From Dermatemys mawii (Eukaryota > Chordata > Testudines > Dermatemydidae), in contig ML677334.1 in the NCBI GenBank assembly GCA_007922305.1, positions 15,401,360-15,465,359 on the forward strand: a DNA stretch of 64,000 nt. The letters are read 5' to 3'. The notes under the pieces were generated by a model. It searched no databases. It was not told the DNA's origin and saw only the letters and a list, made by a program, of their open reading frames with translations. Numbering within the stretch: position 1 is the first letter of the stretch; every line of letters begins with the position of its first letter. Position numbers and translations under genes: made by a program. Shown one piece after another: positions 1 through 9,520 of this stretch.

Positions 1-387
1 CCTCTAATGGGAAATGTAAGTCTCTTGGACATTTTGAAAATAAAAATATTACTGGGGTTATTTTTGAGAAAGAGAGGCAAAGACACAAAAAGCTGCTTTC
101 AGTCAGAAATCTTACTTTTCCATTAGTCTCTTTCTCAGGCCTAAGTGATGTGCATGTAAGAAAGAGATGGTGTTGTACTGCTAGTCTTGAAGTAGTACTA
201 CAGCAGTATAATGGAGCTTTAAATCACAAGCAGTTCAATGGTCAGATGAAAAGCAAGTGAAAGCTTTGGCAGTCTTCTTTGTTCTAGTCAAGAGTCTTTG
301 CTGCAGCTGAAAATCTGAAGCCGAAGACATGTTCCAGCAAATTTCAGTGCTAACATAATGGGGCAAATGTTGTCCACAATTATTCCT
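1..387. other. No gene seen
   Basis: AT-rich unique-looking DNA with no open frame of note. Its last five bases (383-387, TTCCT) are the left target-site duplication of the following solo LTR. Confidence 0.6.
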
Positions 388-1742
388 TGTCAGGGATTGC
401 CTCCCCACTCTCATCTCTAGGGTACAGATGTGGAGACCCACATGAAAAGACCTCTGTTATAAGTGTGAAGTAGCCTAAAATTATTGTTTACCTGTAAGGG
501 GTTAAGCTAAAGGTAACCTGAGAGGTGGACAACTGACCAATGAGAAATTTTTTAGGAGACAAAGGATTTTAAGTTTTAGTTTTGTTGATTATGGTAAATG
601 CTGTTCTATTGATGGTTATAAGGGATTTATTCCTTTTTTTTTCTTTTATTAAAATCTTTCTTTTAAGAAGCTAACTGCTTGTTTTCCATTGTGTAAGATC
701 CTGGTTTTGGATCGGGCACGTCTTGCAGGAGCAGGCAAGGTTTGTTTTTTTTTCTCTCAAGCTTCCCAGGAAAGGAAAAAGTTTGGGGGGTTAGTGGAAA
801 GGGAAAGAAAGGTCCCAAACTACCTTAAACCTAGTTTGGTGGTGACAGTGTACCAGGTCCAAATACAGAAGTAGTTGTGTTCTGGGGAAAAACATTTTAA
901 CCCAAGCTGGTAAAATAAGCTTGGGGGGGGTTATTTCTTTTTTCATGCGGGTCTCCACATCTGTACCCTAAAGTTCAGAGTGGGGAGGCAATCCTGACAA
1001 CCCCCCTAAGCTTATTTACCAGCTCAGGTTAAAACTTCCCCAAGACACAAGTTTCTCCTGTGTCTGGAACAGAATGCTGCCACCACCAAGTGTTATCCCA
1101 AGAACTAGGGGCAGAGCCACTTAGAGCTCCCACTCTTTCCTAAAATCCCCTCCCAAGCTTATACCTCCCTCCTTGGCAAAGGCTTGAGAAAAAACCCTCA
1201 CCAGTTTTGCTAGGTGAGCCTGATCCAAAAGCCTGGATCTTACACAATGGAAAACAAAGCAGTCAAATTCTTAAAAGGAAGATTTTAATTAAAGGAAAAG
1301 GAAAGAAACAAAATTTCTATAGGCATCAGTGGAAACCACTTCACAATCACAAAAAGAATCAAAGGAAAACCCACACCACAGAGGAATTCCTTCCCCCTCT
1401 GCTGAGTTTCAAAGTTACAGAGAAAACACAGGGATATCTCCCAAAACCCTGAGAAATTCACAAGTGAAAAAACAAATATAAACTACAGACTTGCCTGGCT
1501 AAATTATTTACTGTTGCTGGTAACAAAATAATATAGATTAGATGGAGAGAAGAAAACTGTCTGATTCCCCTGAAAGCCCAGAGGAAATGAGAGACAACAA
1601 ACAAAGCACTTTCCCTCCCCTGAGGTTTGAAAGCATCTTTGGTCCCCATTGGTTCTTTTGGTCAGGTGCCAACCAGGTTTCTTTTAGGTTCTTAACCCCT
1701 TACAGGTAAGCAGGAATTCTATGCTATTTTATGATTATAACA
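388..1742 (+). mobile_element. Solo LTR, family A (interrupted)
   Basis: The element begins TGTCAGGG and ends TTATAACA, and is flanked by a perfect 5-bp duplication TTCCT (383-387 and 1743-1747). Without the nested insert it is about 805 bp. It shares long stretches with the LTR at 19739-23431, including the A/T-rich 'ttttaattaaa' region and the segment around 'aaccccttacaggt' near the 3' end. There is no internal retroviral region, so it is a solo LTR left by LTR-LTR recombination. Orientation follows the other copy. A 5-bp TSD fits an ERV or a Ty3/gypsy element; I cannot choose between them. Confidence 0.85.
455..999 (-). mobile_element. Nested solo LTR, family A, opposite orientation
   Basis: A second LTR of the same family lies inside the 388-1742 copy in reverse. 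On the minus strand it starts TGTCAGGATTGCC (999 downward) and ends TTATAACA (455). Flanks are ACCTC (450-454) and ACCCC (1000-1004), a 5-bp TSD with one mismatch. At 545 bp it is shorter than its host LTR. The head of the host LTR (388-454) and the head of the nested LTR (about 944-999) therefore form an inverted pair that looks at first like a TIR. Confidence 0.8.
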
Positions 1743-1747
1743 TTCCT

Positions 1748-2097
1748 ATACAACTTTATTAAGCTCATGGTGTTGCACAGGAATAAGTAAAAGAAGAATG
1801 CAGTCTATATTTTGGAAATTAAATTGTTGAACTGCACTGTGCATGCCCCCAAACTTTGCATGTGTGATGTTACAGCACACTATCCTATGGAGACAGTCTA
1901 TATCTGTTATTGGTCTCCCATAATACACACAAGTGTAACTCTATTGCAATAATTGAAATCAGTTCTGAAAAAAATTGGTCAAGACTGGAATCAGGCCACC
2001 GAGCTTATAAAGCTCTTCACCTGTACAGTACAATCTAGCTCCTCTTAAATGCCCATTCCTTTTTGGTCTTTACCTCTACTCTGTTTTTATACCATGA
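1748..2097. other. No gene seen
   Basis: Nothing recognised. Short open frames here have no domain features. Confidence 0.5.
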
Positions 2098-2445
2098 AAT
2101 ATAAGAATGTCCAAACTGGGTCAAACCAATGGTCCTTCTAGTTCACTGTCTTCCAACAGTGGCAAAAGCTATATGCTTCAGAGGGAATGAACAGAACATG
2201 GCAATTATTGCATGATGTGTCCCCTGTTGTACAGTCCCAGCATCTGGCAGTTAGAGGCTTAGAATCCTTTTAGAGACATTGCATCCCTGACCATCTTAGC
2301 TAATAGCCATTGACTGCCCTATCCTCCTTTAAGTTACTTAATTCTATTTTTAACCCAATTATATTTTTGGCCTGTACATCATCTCTTGGAAATGAGTTCC
2401 AGAGGTTGACTGTGTGTCATGTGAAGCCTACCACTGAGATCCTGG
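2098..2445 (-). mobile_element. CR1 LINE 3' fragment
   Basis: The text from 'aagaatgtccaaactgggtc' through the 'agccattgactgccctatcctcc' region follows the same order as the better preserved CR1 3' region at 45870-46130. It is diverged and 5'-truncated. On the minus strand it corresponds to the end of the reverse-transcriptase ORF and the 3' UTR. Confidence 0.7.
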
Positions 2446-3379
2446 TCAGAAATTTTCCATTGAAATGATTTTGACAGAAAAAGCAGTTTCTGAACAATCA
2501 ATTTTTTCGTGTGGAAATTTAAATTTTGTTCCAATTTTTAAATGTTCCCAATGAAAACTAAACAAAACATTTCATTTACAATTGGTTTAACCTGAATTAA
2601 AATATTGTTGTTTCTTGAACCAAAATAAAATGTTTCATTTTTAGTCCATTCAATATTAAGGTGCACAAGCCCGTGCTGCCACATTGCAACTTCTGTGAGG
2701 CAGTCTGGTGTCTCGTGCACCCATGCTACTCTGTGGGCAGACTACTTATTCCACGACACACCACTGTCTCCCATCTGACCAAATGATGGTGATGCATCAT
2801 AGGAGTCATGTGGCTATTGTGCACCATGGAAGCTAAGGTCCAGTCAGTGAACCCAGTCCATAGGGAAGAGGATACAGAACTATGACTCTCATGAGGCACA
2901 GATGTACCAGACTGAGATTTAATGTAACGTCAAACTGACTCAAAAAATGTTTTGGCATTTCGGAATAAAAAGAAAAAAAAAGTTTTTGTTCCATAAAAAA
3001 ATGTTGATACTGTTTTTTGACCAAGCCAGGATTTAAAAAAGTTAGCATATCAGAATCTGCATGGGATCTTAATTCAAATTTTTGCTTAGCCATGTAACCT
3101 CTGTTTTAGAAAAGAGGCTAAGATATATTACTTCTTAGCCAATTTTGGCAGTCAGACTGTGGAAGACGGAAGAAAACAGATCATCCTCACTATTGTCTTA
3201 AGACAGAAAGATACATTACTACTTGCACACTATGAACTCTGCTCCCAGATTCAGTGCAATATTACAACTGTCCACAAGTTGAAACCTAGTACAATACTTA
3301 CAAAACAAACCATGTATTGAAATGATTTTTTTTTTGGGGGGGGACACAAAATTCTGGTGAAGCAATTCCTCGTTTTTTG
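2446..3379. other. AT-rich DNA with GAAA/TTTC-type repeat
   Basis: No gene. Blocks at about 2446-2660 and 2930-3090 are built from variants of GAAACATTTT, AAATTTT and TTTTGTTCC. Similar text occurs at 27560-27810 and 63590-63790, so this may be a low-complexity interspersed repeat. Confidence 0.35.
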
Positions 3380-3790
3380 TTGCAGGCCATTGAGAATGGG
3401 TAGGACTGTCCTGGGGCAAGGGCACCCCATCCAGTGCTGGATGATTAGTCTCTGTCTTCCTTGTTGACAGAGGGAGCAGCATTCCCAGCTCGCAAATAAA
3501 TCTACCAAACTGCCTTGGTTTCAGGGCTGTAAGCGTTAATGACCAGATTCTATAGGGTTGGCCTTGTTCCCAGGGCTGTAAGGCATAATGGCCAAAGTCA
3601 GGAAAAAGGGCTGCCACCTAAGGGCAGGTGGCAGCTGGAGTAGGGGACCTGGACCCTCCCTACTCCACTGGGTTCCAGCTCAGGGCCCTGTCAGTGGCTA
3701 GGGTCTCCACCACTGAGTCAGTGGGGATTCTGACTGTAACACACTGACTGTTCTTGGCCATGTGGCTAGCAAACTACTATCTGTCTGATC
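3380..3790. repeat. GC-rich repeat-like block, possibly LTR-derived
   Basis: A GC-rich island in AT-rich surroundings with phrases such as 'gggccctgtcagtggctagg'. The 132-codon minus-strand frame here has no domain and probably reflects base composition. No TSD or terminal TG/CA pair could be placed. It lies 150 bp from a Ty3/gypsy RT remnant and may belong to the same decayed element. Confidence 0.3.
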
Positions 3791-3944
3791 CATGGAAATA
3801 TACCCTTTTCGTAAAAGATTTCAATGCTAGTGCCTGATATAATTTGAAGGCTCCCAACCCGGCTGCAAGGTGGATGGACTTTTTTTTCTGTAGTCACCTC
3901 TTTTGTAACAAGTAGAGCACATCTGAAAACAGGGGTCCAATCAT

Positions 3945-4045
3945 GCAGCTAATTCTGTCACAGTAGGCAGTGGATAGCAGTCTAATACCATGGCCTCATT
4001 TACAATTCTGGGATCCAGGCACAGGCGAATCCCCCAGCCTTGTCT
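3945..4045 (-). pseudogene. Ty3/gypsy reverse transcriptase remnant
   Basis: The minus strand reads about 30 codons with the pattern RLCLDPRxxNEA followed by YPLPTVTELAA and then a stop. This matches the RT fingers region of Ty3/gypsy elements (R-[IL]-C-[IVL]-D-[PY]-R then YPLP). Only this short piece survives. It could be chance, but the two motifs occur in the right order and at the right spacing. Confidence 0.4.
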
Positions 4046-5839
4046 CTTGGCAATGAAGTCTGGAGACCTTAGAGAGTCAATATATTCAGTAATATCAGTT
4101 CATCATGTTACTGAACTTTGTTTCCTCCAGTGCTTGGAATGGTGAGTGAGGTAGGTTGCACAACCTGTAACTGAGGCAAGTTCAGAGAATATTGCTATCC
4201 TGTGCCTGAAGGACAGTTACAGAAAAAGTCCTAGATTAAAATAAAACAAAACAAACTCCATTACGTTAGTACTCCTTTGGCCCCAAAGAACGCAAGTGAA
4301 TTGAACCAGCTGAAGCTGTAAGAAGCGGGAATGGTGGGTGATTCTGTCCAAAACTGAAAGAGCATAGTAGCCATGGCCTGTCAGACTACCTGAAAGAACA
4401 TAGTTCATGCCTTGTGTTGGCTCCCTGCACAGGAGTGAAATTCATACTTTGTGCCGTTTGATTCAATGTGAGCCGCAGTTTAAAACTAACAACAACAGAA
4501 GGGAAATGCATGGACATCAATATATGTCTTTCAAGAGTTTTTAATAATCAGCCTATTAATAGATCAGGTACTGCATGTATCACTCCTGAGTGCTTTTTTT
4601 ATTTTATTTAGTACAACCCACACTATTACATACGTCCTCCAATTTATATTCCGACCACATTCCTTCTGAAGTAACAGTGTTTTCATGAGATGATGAATGG
4701 ATTGAAGTAACCCATCTATACAGAGAAAGATATCTTAATAATCTGATATTTTATGTTCTTTGTTATAATTACTTTTGCCTCAGATTAATGAATTCCATTT
4801 ACAGTAGCAAGACTAGCAAATGAAACCTATTCAGCATGAGTCTGAAATATAATGGAAAGATGAGACTATCATGTGTGTGAGGCATAAATTGAAGTATTCA
4901 AAAGTCATTTTTTACCAAAAGAGGGGAAAAATGATTTTTCTGTAATATAAATTTTATTAAAAAGAAATATCTCCCCCCCCAAAAAGGTTGAATGCATTTA
5001 CATTCTTGAATACAATTATAGGGGCCACAGAACTAAAAGAGTAAGCTTTCTATCTTCATTTTAAGATAAATCGTTCTTGCTGCTTATTGTTCTGCTGTGT
5101 ACAGTATGCCCTTCCTATCACTGTCATTACTTCATGTAAAATAAAATATATACTCTTTAAATGAGTGAATAACTTGAGTTTTTGGCAATTATGCCTGTTA
5201 TCAAACTAAAGGCATAGTACTCAATACAGATTGTCAAGGACACATTTTTTACCATTGCTATATAAACAGAGCTAACCTTTGCATATTTAGTGTAGATTTA
5301 CTGATTTCAAGATGTGGATGCCCCTTCTCATGAGAAACACACATCTCTTATGTGAAAGTACCAAGGGAAAAAAATATCACACAGTGTTACTCAATGACAC
5401 TTGAATAAAATACAAAGTATGTGAAACAGAATGCACCATTCACAGTAGCAGAATAGAACACTAAGCAGTGGCAAGGTTCAGATTCGCTGGTCACTTGACT
5501 TTGTTTTAGATTATTGCTGGAGGAACTATGCTTACTGGGAATAGCTGGAAAGGAAAAACATGAGAACATACTGTTAACATGAGTAATTACACTTGTTCTC
5601 TAGGAGATGTTTTCTAAAAAGAAATAAATAAGTACTGTATTTCACAGAGAATATACAACGGTTGTCTGACCAAGCCATATAATCTAGTTTCTTTGTCCAT
5701 GGTTAAAAATACAGGCCCAAATCCTATATCCCATGCAAGACCTTTAGATTTGCAAAGGGGATCTCCATGATGTTCTGCCCTGCCCAATCCTCAGATGGTT
5801 AAGATGGTTGTTACCTAGTAAGCAGCTGTTACCTAGACA
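4046..5839. other. No gene seen
   Basis: AT-rich sequence without recognisable coding, RNA or repeat features apart from short homopolymers such as the C-run at about 4972-4980. Confidence 0.5.
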
Positions 5840-6240
5840 TTATGCCCAGTGAAACCAATGAGATTGGCTGCCAGGAAGAACAGATTCTCTGCTTGCCTGC
5901 TTCACATTCTCCTCCTCCACCACCTCTTTCTCATCCACAAAATCCTCATCTATGTTGCCTGAGGCTGCCACCTTGCAGGTGTCCACGGAGAGTATTGGGG
6001 TACTGGTAGGGTTCCTCCCGCCCCAGAATGGCATGCAGCTGATCACAGAAGCAGCATGTTTGGGGCTCTGACCCAGAGCAACCATTTGCCTCCTTTGTCT
6101 TTTGGTAGGCTTGCCTGAGCTCCCTTAATTTTCTTGCAGCACTGCTGTGCATCACTGGTGTCACTTCTTTCCACCATACCCTGTGCAATGTTGGCATTAT
6201 ATCAGCATTTCTTCTGCTGGATCAGAGTTCTGCCATGGCA
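5840..6240 (-). pseudogene. Broken Myb/SANT-like DNA-binding protein
   Basis: Two overlapping minus-strand frames (5946-6197 and 5840-6085) together show a trihelix Myb/SANT-like signature. First come conserved Trp and Val positions, then RKLRELRQAYQKTKEANG with a Cys/His-containing helix, then DQLHAILGG. A frame change near 6010-6060 leads into a Ser/Thr/Pro linker and an acidic tract (EDFVDEKEVVEEENV). This order, with the last Myb helix, an 'L.AILG' segment and an acidic linker, is typical of MSANTD and Harbinger-associated Myb-like proteins that are multicopy in reptiles. The frameshift and lack of a full N-terminus make it a pseudogene. It could derive from a Harbinger transposon's DNA-binding ORF or from a retrocopied host gene. 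No TIR or poly-A tail was found. Confidence 0.6.
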
Positions 6241-6389
6241 GGTTAGTTGGTAAGATTTGTTATGTTTTTTGTATTCACTTTGATGTTAAAGTAATGCTGT
6301 CAGAGGGTAATTGACCAATTTTGCTTGTGATTAGAGTTGGGTTGGGAATTTTCTGGGAAGACATTTAGAAGTAACAGAAGAGGCATGAA

Positions 6390-6605
6390 TCAGGTAGGAA
6401 AGCTCCAGTCAGTACAGAACACCAGTGCATAGTCTCAGCAACTCTATCTCAAGCACAGTCAATCCATCTTCCACTCTCTACATTGTCTTCCCATGGAATA
6501 GAGATCTAGTTCAAGATCTTGGTGATTATATTTAAGGCATTCACTGCCGTAGGCCTAGAACATATAATAAAGAAGTTACCTAAAGTTCCAGGATTAAGGC
6601 TGATC
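6390..6605 (+). mobile_element. LINE (L2/CR1-type) RT C-terminal fragment
   Basis: In plus-strand translation the text resembles the LINE 3' ORF order: KLQ.VQN, then an HWLP-like 'tgtcttcccatgg' block, then FKIL ('ttcaagatcttg') and KA.H. The frames are broken by several indels. Assignment to L2 rather than CR1 is tentative. Confidence 0.45.
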
Positions 6606-6961
6606 AACAACTCTGCTCCTCAGGATCCACTGAACTTTGAAGTATAGGGTAAAGTTTGTCTGTGCAGGAGGGCACTTTCTAAATGCCATGTGCATTTCTT
6701 TGATCTTGTCTTCTCTAGTATGAACACATAACAGCATGTACATTTAAAGAAGCAATCAATATCAAAACTCTGTACTGCATACATAATATATACCTTGCAG
6801 AGAGGAGGAAAGAGAGAATGGACCACACATGACAGCCATGTCACTTAATGTAAATATTCCACTGATGAGGGTGATAATAGAACATATATAGGACAGTATA
6901 GTGACTGGGTCTCAGTCTACAAATTCCTGCAGGGTAAAGAGACAGACATTTATTTAAGCTT

Positions 6962-7070
6962 GTTTACAGTGTTGTTGTGTCCATGTTGAACCTGAAGAAC
7001 TCAGTCTCTCTCATCAACATAAGATGGTCCAATAAAAGACATTACCTCACCAACTTTGTCTCTCTAGTCT
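6962..7070 (+). repeat. PLE-tail-like repeat
   Basis: Contains the phrase 'ggtccaataaaagacattac' followed by 'ctcaccaactttgtctctct', a recurrent retroelement tail in turtle DNA as far as I recognise it. No boundaries could be set. Confidence 0.35.
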
Positions 7071-7084
7071 CTTCAATCTAGAAA

Positions 7085-7320
7085 AAGACAAATCTGGATA
7101 GACAGCTCTTTAACAGAAAAAAAATACGAAAGATACAATGGTTGGAAGCAGAAGCTAAAAAATTCAGACTGGAAATAAAGTATAGTTTAACTGAAAGGGT
7201 GAGTATCCATTGGAACAACTTACCTAAAGATATGATGGATTTTCCATCACTGAACATTGCTGGGTCATGGAAAATATCTACGTCTTTGTGTATACTTCAC
7301 TTCTGACAAGCTTCTGAATA
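7085..7320 (+). mobile_element. CR1 LINE 3' ORF fragment
   Basis: The plus strand encodes a degraded match to the last part of the CR1 RT ORF: a KFRLEIKYSLTE-like segment, then VSIHWNNLPKD and FPSL. The same order appears in the CR1 copy at 13191-13400 (FRLDIRKHYFTRR ... LPREVV ... SPSLEIFK). Confidence 0.65.
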
Positions 7321-8169
7321 GATACAATGGACAGTAGTTAACCTTAATGACTGTATGCTGAGCACTCAATAGGCATGCTAAGTCCAGCTTGGGACATACA
7401 AACTCAAGAGACACAGGAAGTTTTGGGAAGGAGATAGGGGAAGAAACAGGCATGCATTTATAACAGGAGGCTCTGTTCAGTTGTAGAACCAAACAAGATG
7501 AAAGAAAGATAACCTTCAAGAGAGACAGAGAGAAAGCCTCCATGGTTGAGAAGATAATAAATGTACCTCCAGCCTCAGTATAACCCTAGATGACTCCAGA
7601 GGACTCTGACTCCAGTACAAAGAATGATCTGAAGACATGCAGAAATTGAGGCAGGGAAATGCATGCATAATTTATTATTTTTGTATAGATTTGTGTATTT
7701 CTCATGCTATTAAAGGAACAGCAATGATAGTTTAGAATCCTGTGCAAAGTTTGTCTATACATATTTCACATATCATATGCCCCAGAAGAAGTAAACTGTG
7801 GACGCAGAAGGCCCACAAATCTGGAGTTGTGGGTGAAAATGTATTAAAGCCACAGAGATTCTGAGGGGTTAGCACTGGTTCCAGGGACTGGGATGTATCA
7901 CAACTCATCAGTTCTTAGGAGCAGGTGCTAGACTGAGGCTCTTCTCTCCAAGAATGTTCCTAGGGACCCCAAACCATTGCGAGTGCCTTAACCTAGTTCA
8001 AACTCCAGAGATTTAAAGCATGCCAAATGAGGTGGGCACCCCCACAGCAATAAGTGTGCCCAAGAGAACACATTCAACTAGCTCTGTGATACAGGAACAG
8101 TCTCATCTTCAGAAACTTCACCTGATTCTTGTCAATTAAAGAATCCAGTCCAAGCCACACTTCTAATCT
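7321..8169. other. No gene seen
   Basis: No recognised feature. The 92-codon minus frame at 7265-7543 lacks any domain. Confidence 0.5.
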
Positions 8170-8740
8170 TCATGATAATTTATTAAATCATAAATGTTAA
8201 GGCTGGAAAGGACCATTATAGTCATATAATCTGACCTCCTTTATTTCTCAAGCATAGAATTTCACTCAGTAATTATTGCATCAAGCCTAATAGCATGCGA
8301 CTGAATTAGAGCACATATTTTAGAAAGATATCCAGTTTTGAAATAAAGATTTCAAGTGATGGAGAAATCCATTACATGCCTTGTCAAGTTGTTCCAATGG
8401 TTAATTATACTTTGGCAAAAATGTGCACCTGGAATTTGTCAAGCTTTAACTTGCAGCCATTGGACTTCATTTCCTCCTCCCCATCCTTCCAGCTTCCTGA
8501 TGCCATAACTACTATTTCTTCAGCTCATCATTTATAGCCATATAATATCATAATTCTCTCTCCATAGTGGGTGATAAATCCTTTTCTGATAGTCCCCATT
8601 TTCTGGAAACAAACAGGAATATTTTAAAAAGATAGTCTACAATAATTAACTAAGACTCTACATCTTATAATAGCCTTCTTATATTCATTGGAGATAATCC
8701 TTGTTTTATACTGGACTATTATTCCCCATAAGTGTCTGTA
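8170..8740 (-). mobile_element. CR1 LINE 3' fragment
   Basis: Starts with a CR1-type 3' end ('ggctggaaaggaccattat ... tcatataatctgacctcct') and continues through the conserved 'gttccaatggttaattat' and 'ttaacttgcagccattggactt' blocks in minus orientation. Diverged, with no open frame. Confidence 0.7.
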
Positions 8741-8819
8741 TCTAATTGACTTTTGATAATTCAAATCCTATCTCTTCTCCCTGAACTATACTTCCTAAAC
8801 CTCACTTATATGACCGTGG

Positions 8820-9520
8820 AGGACTTCAATATGGGGCCAGTAGGCCTAATGGTCAGGCTGTGGCCAGTTTCTCAGAATGTTAGGCAGTCAGTCAGGAGGA
8901 TCCAGTGGCCAAGTCACCGTTTATTCCTCCTTTGTCCCGGAGTACTCTGGAATCTCTCAGGTAGCTGGGGAATGAGGGAAGGGGGGATCGGGGCCCTCCC
9001 TCTCCACCAGGTCCCAAACCCAGGGAAGAGAGGCAAGGGGTGGCTCAGTTCCTTCTAGCAGCCACTCTAGATCAATCTCCCTTGTATCCCCTTGCACCTT
9101 CCCGGTTTTCCCTTCATTTTGGGTCATGGCCCCAGCCTTCTGGGCCTACAGTCTCAGTAATTTGAAGCCTCAGCTAAGGGTGGGGTGGAGGCGTCCCAGT
9201 CTCAGAGTTCAGTTGTTTCTCCTAATCAGAAAGAAGGGATGGGAAAGGCATGGGGCAGGCCCCTGGCCTCCCAGCAGAGTCGTACTCGCAGTCCCAATCC
9301 TATCCCCCACAGATGACTCTGCTCCATCATCTACTGCATGTCTACCTTCTTGCAGTCATTCTCTCATTCACTCTCCCCCTCACGTGACTGCCAGGGCTCC
9401 TTTTTAAGTGGGTCCTCCACAGGGACCATGCCTGGCAGCTGCTGAGGGGCAGGACCTTCTTGGCCTGAGACATTGCTCCACCACACCTTTAACCTTAGTG
9501 TGTGGTCTATTAAAACCCAT
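8820..9520. repeat. GC-rich LTR-like repeat, unclassified
   Basis: About 700 bp of markedly GC-rich sequence within AT-rich DNA. It ends with 'tttttaagtgggtcctccac' and a region rich in CTG/CAG. The three plus-strand frames (8753-9058, 9126-9407, 9408-9650) show no conserved domain and look like composition artefacts. Length and composition fit a reptile LTR, but no TG..CA pair with a TSD was found. Confidence 0.35.

Noticed and set aside
388..1000. Apparent DNA transposon with 55-bp terminal inverted repeats
   Set aside because: The inverted ends are the heads of two LTRs of one family in opposite orientation; 5-bp duplications fit the nested-LTR reading exactly.
3219..3617. 132-codon minus-strand frame as a gene
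   Set aside because: No domain, overlaps a second frame, lies in GC-rich repeat-like sequence with a G-run.
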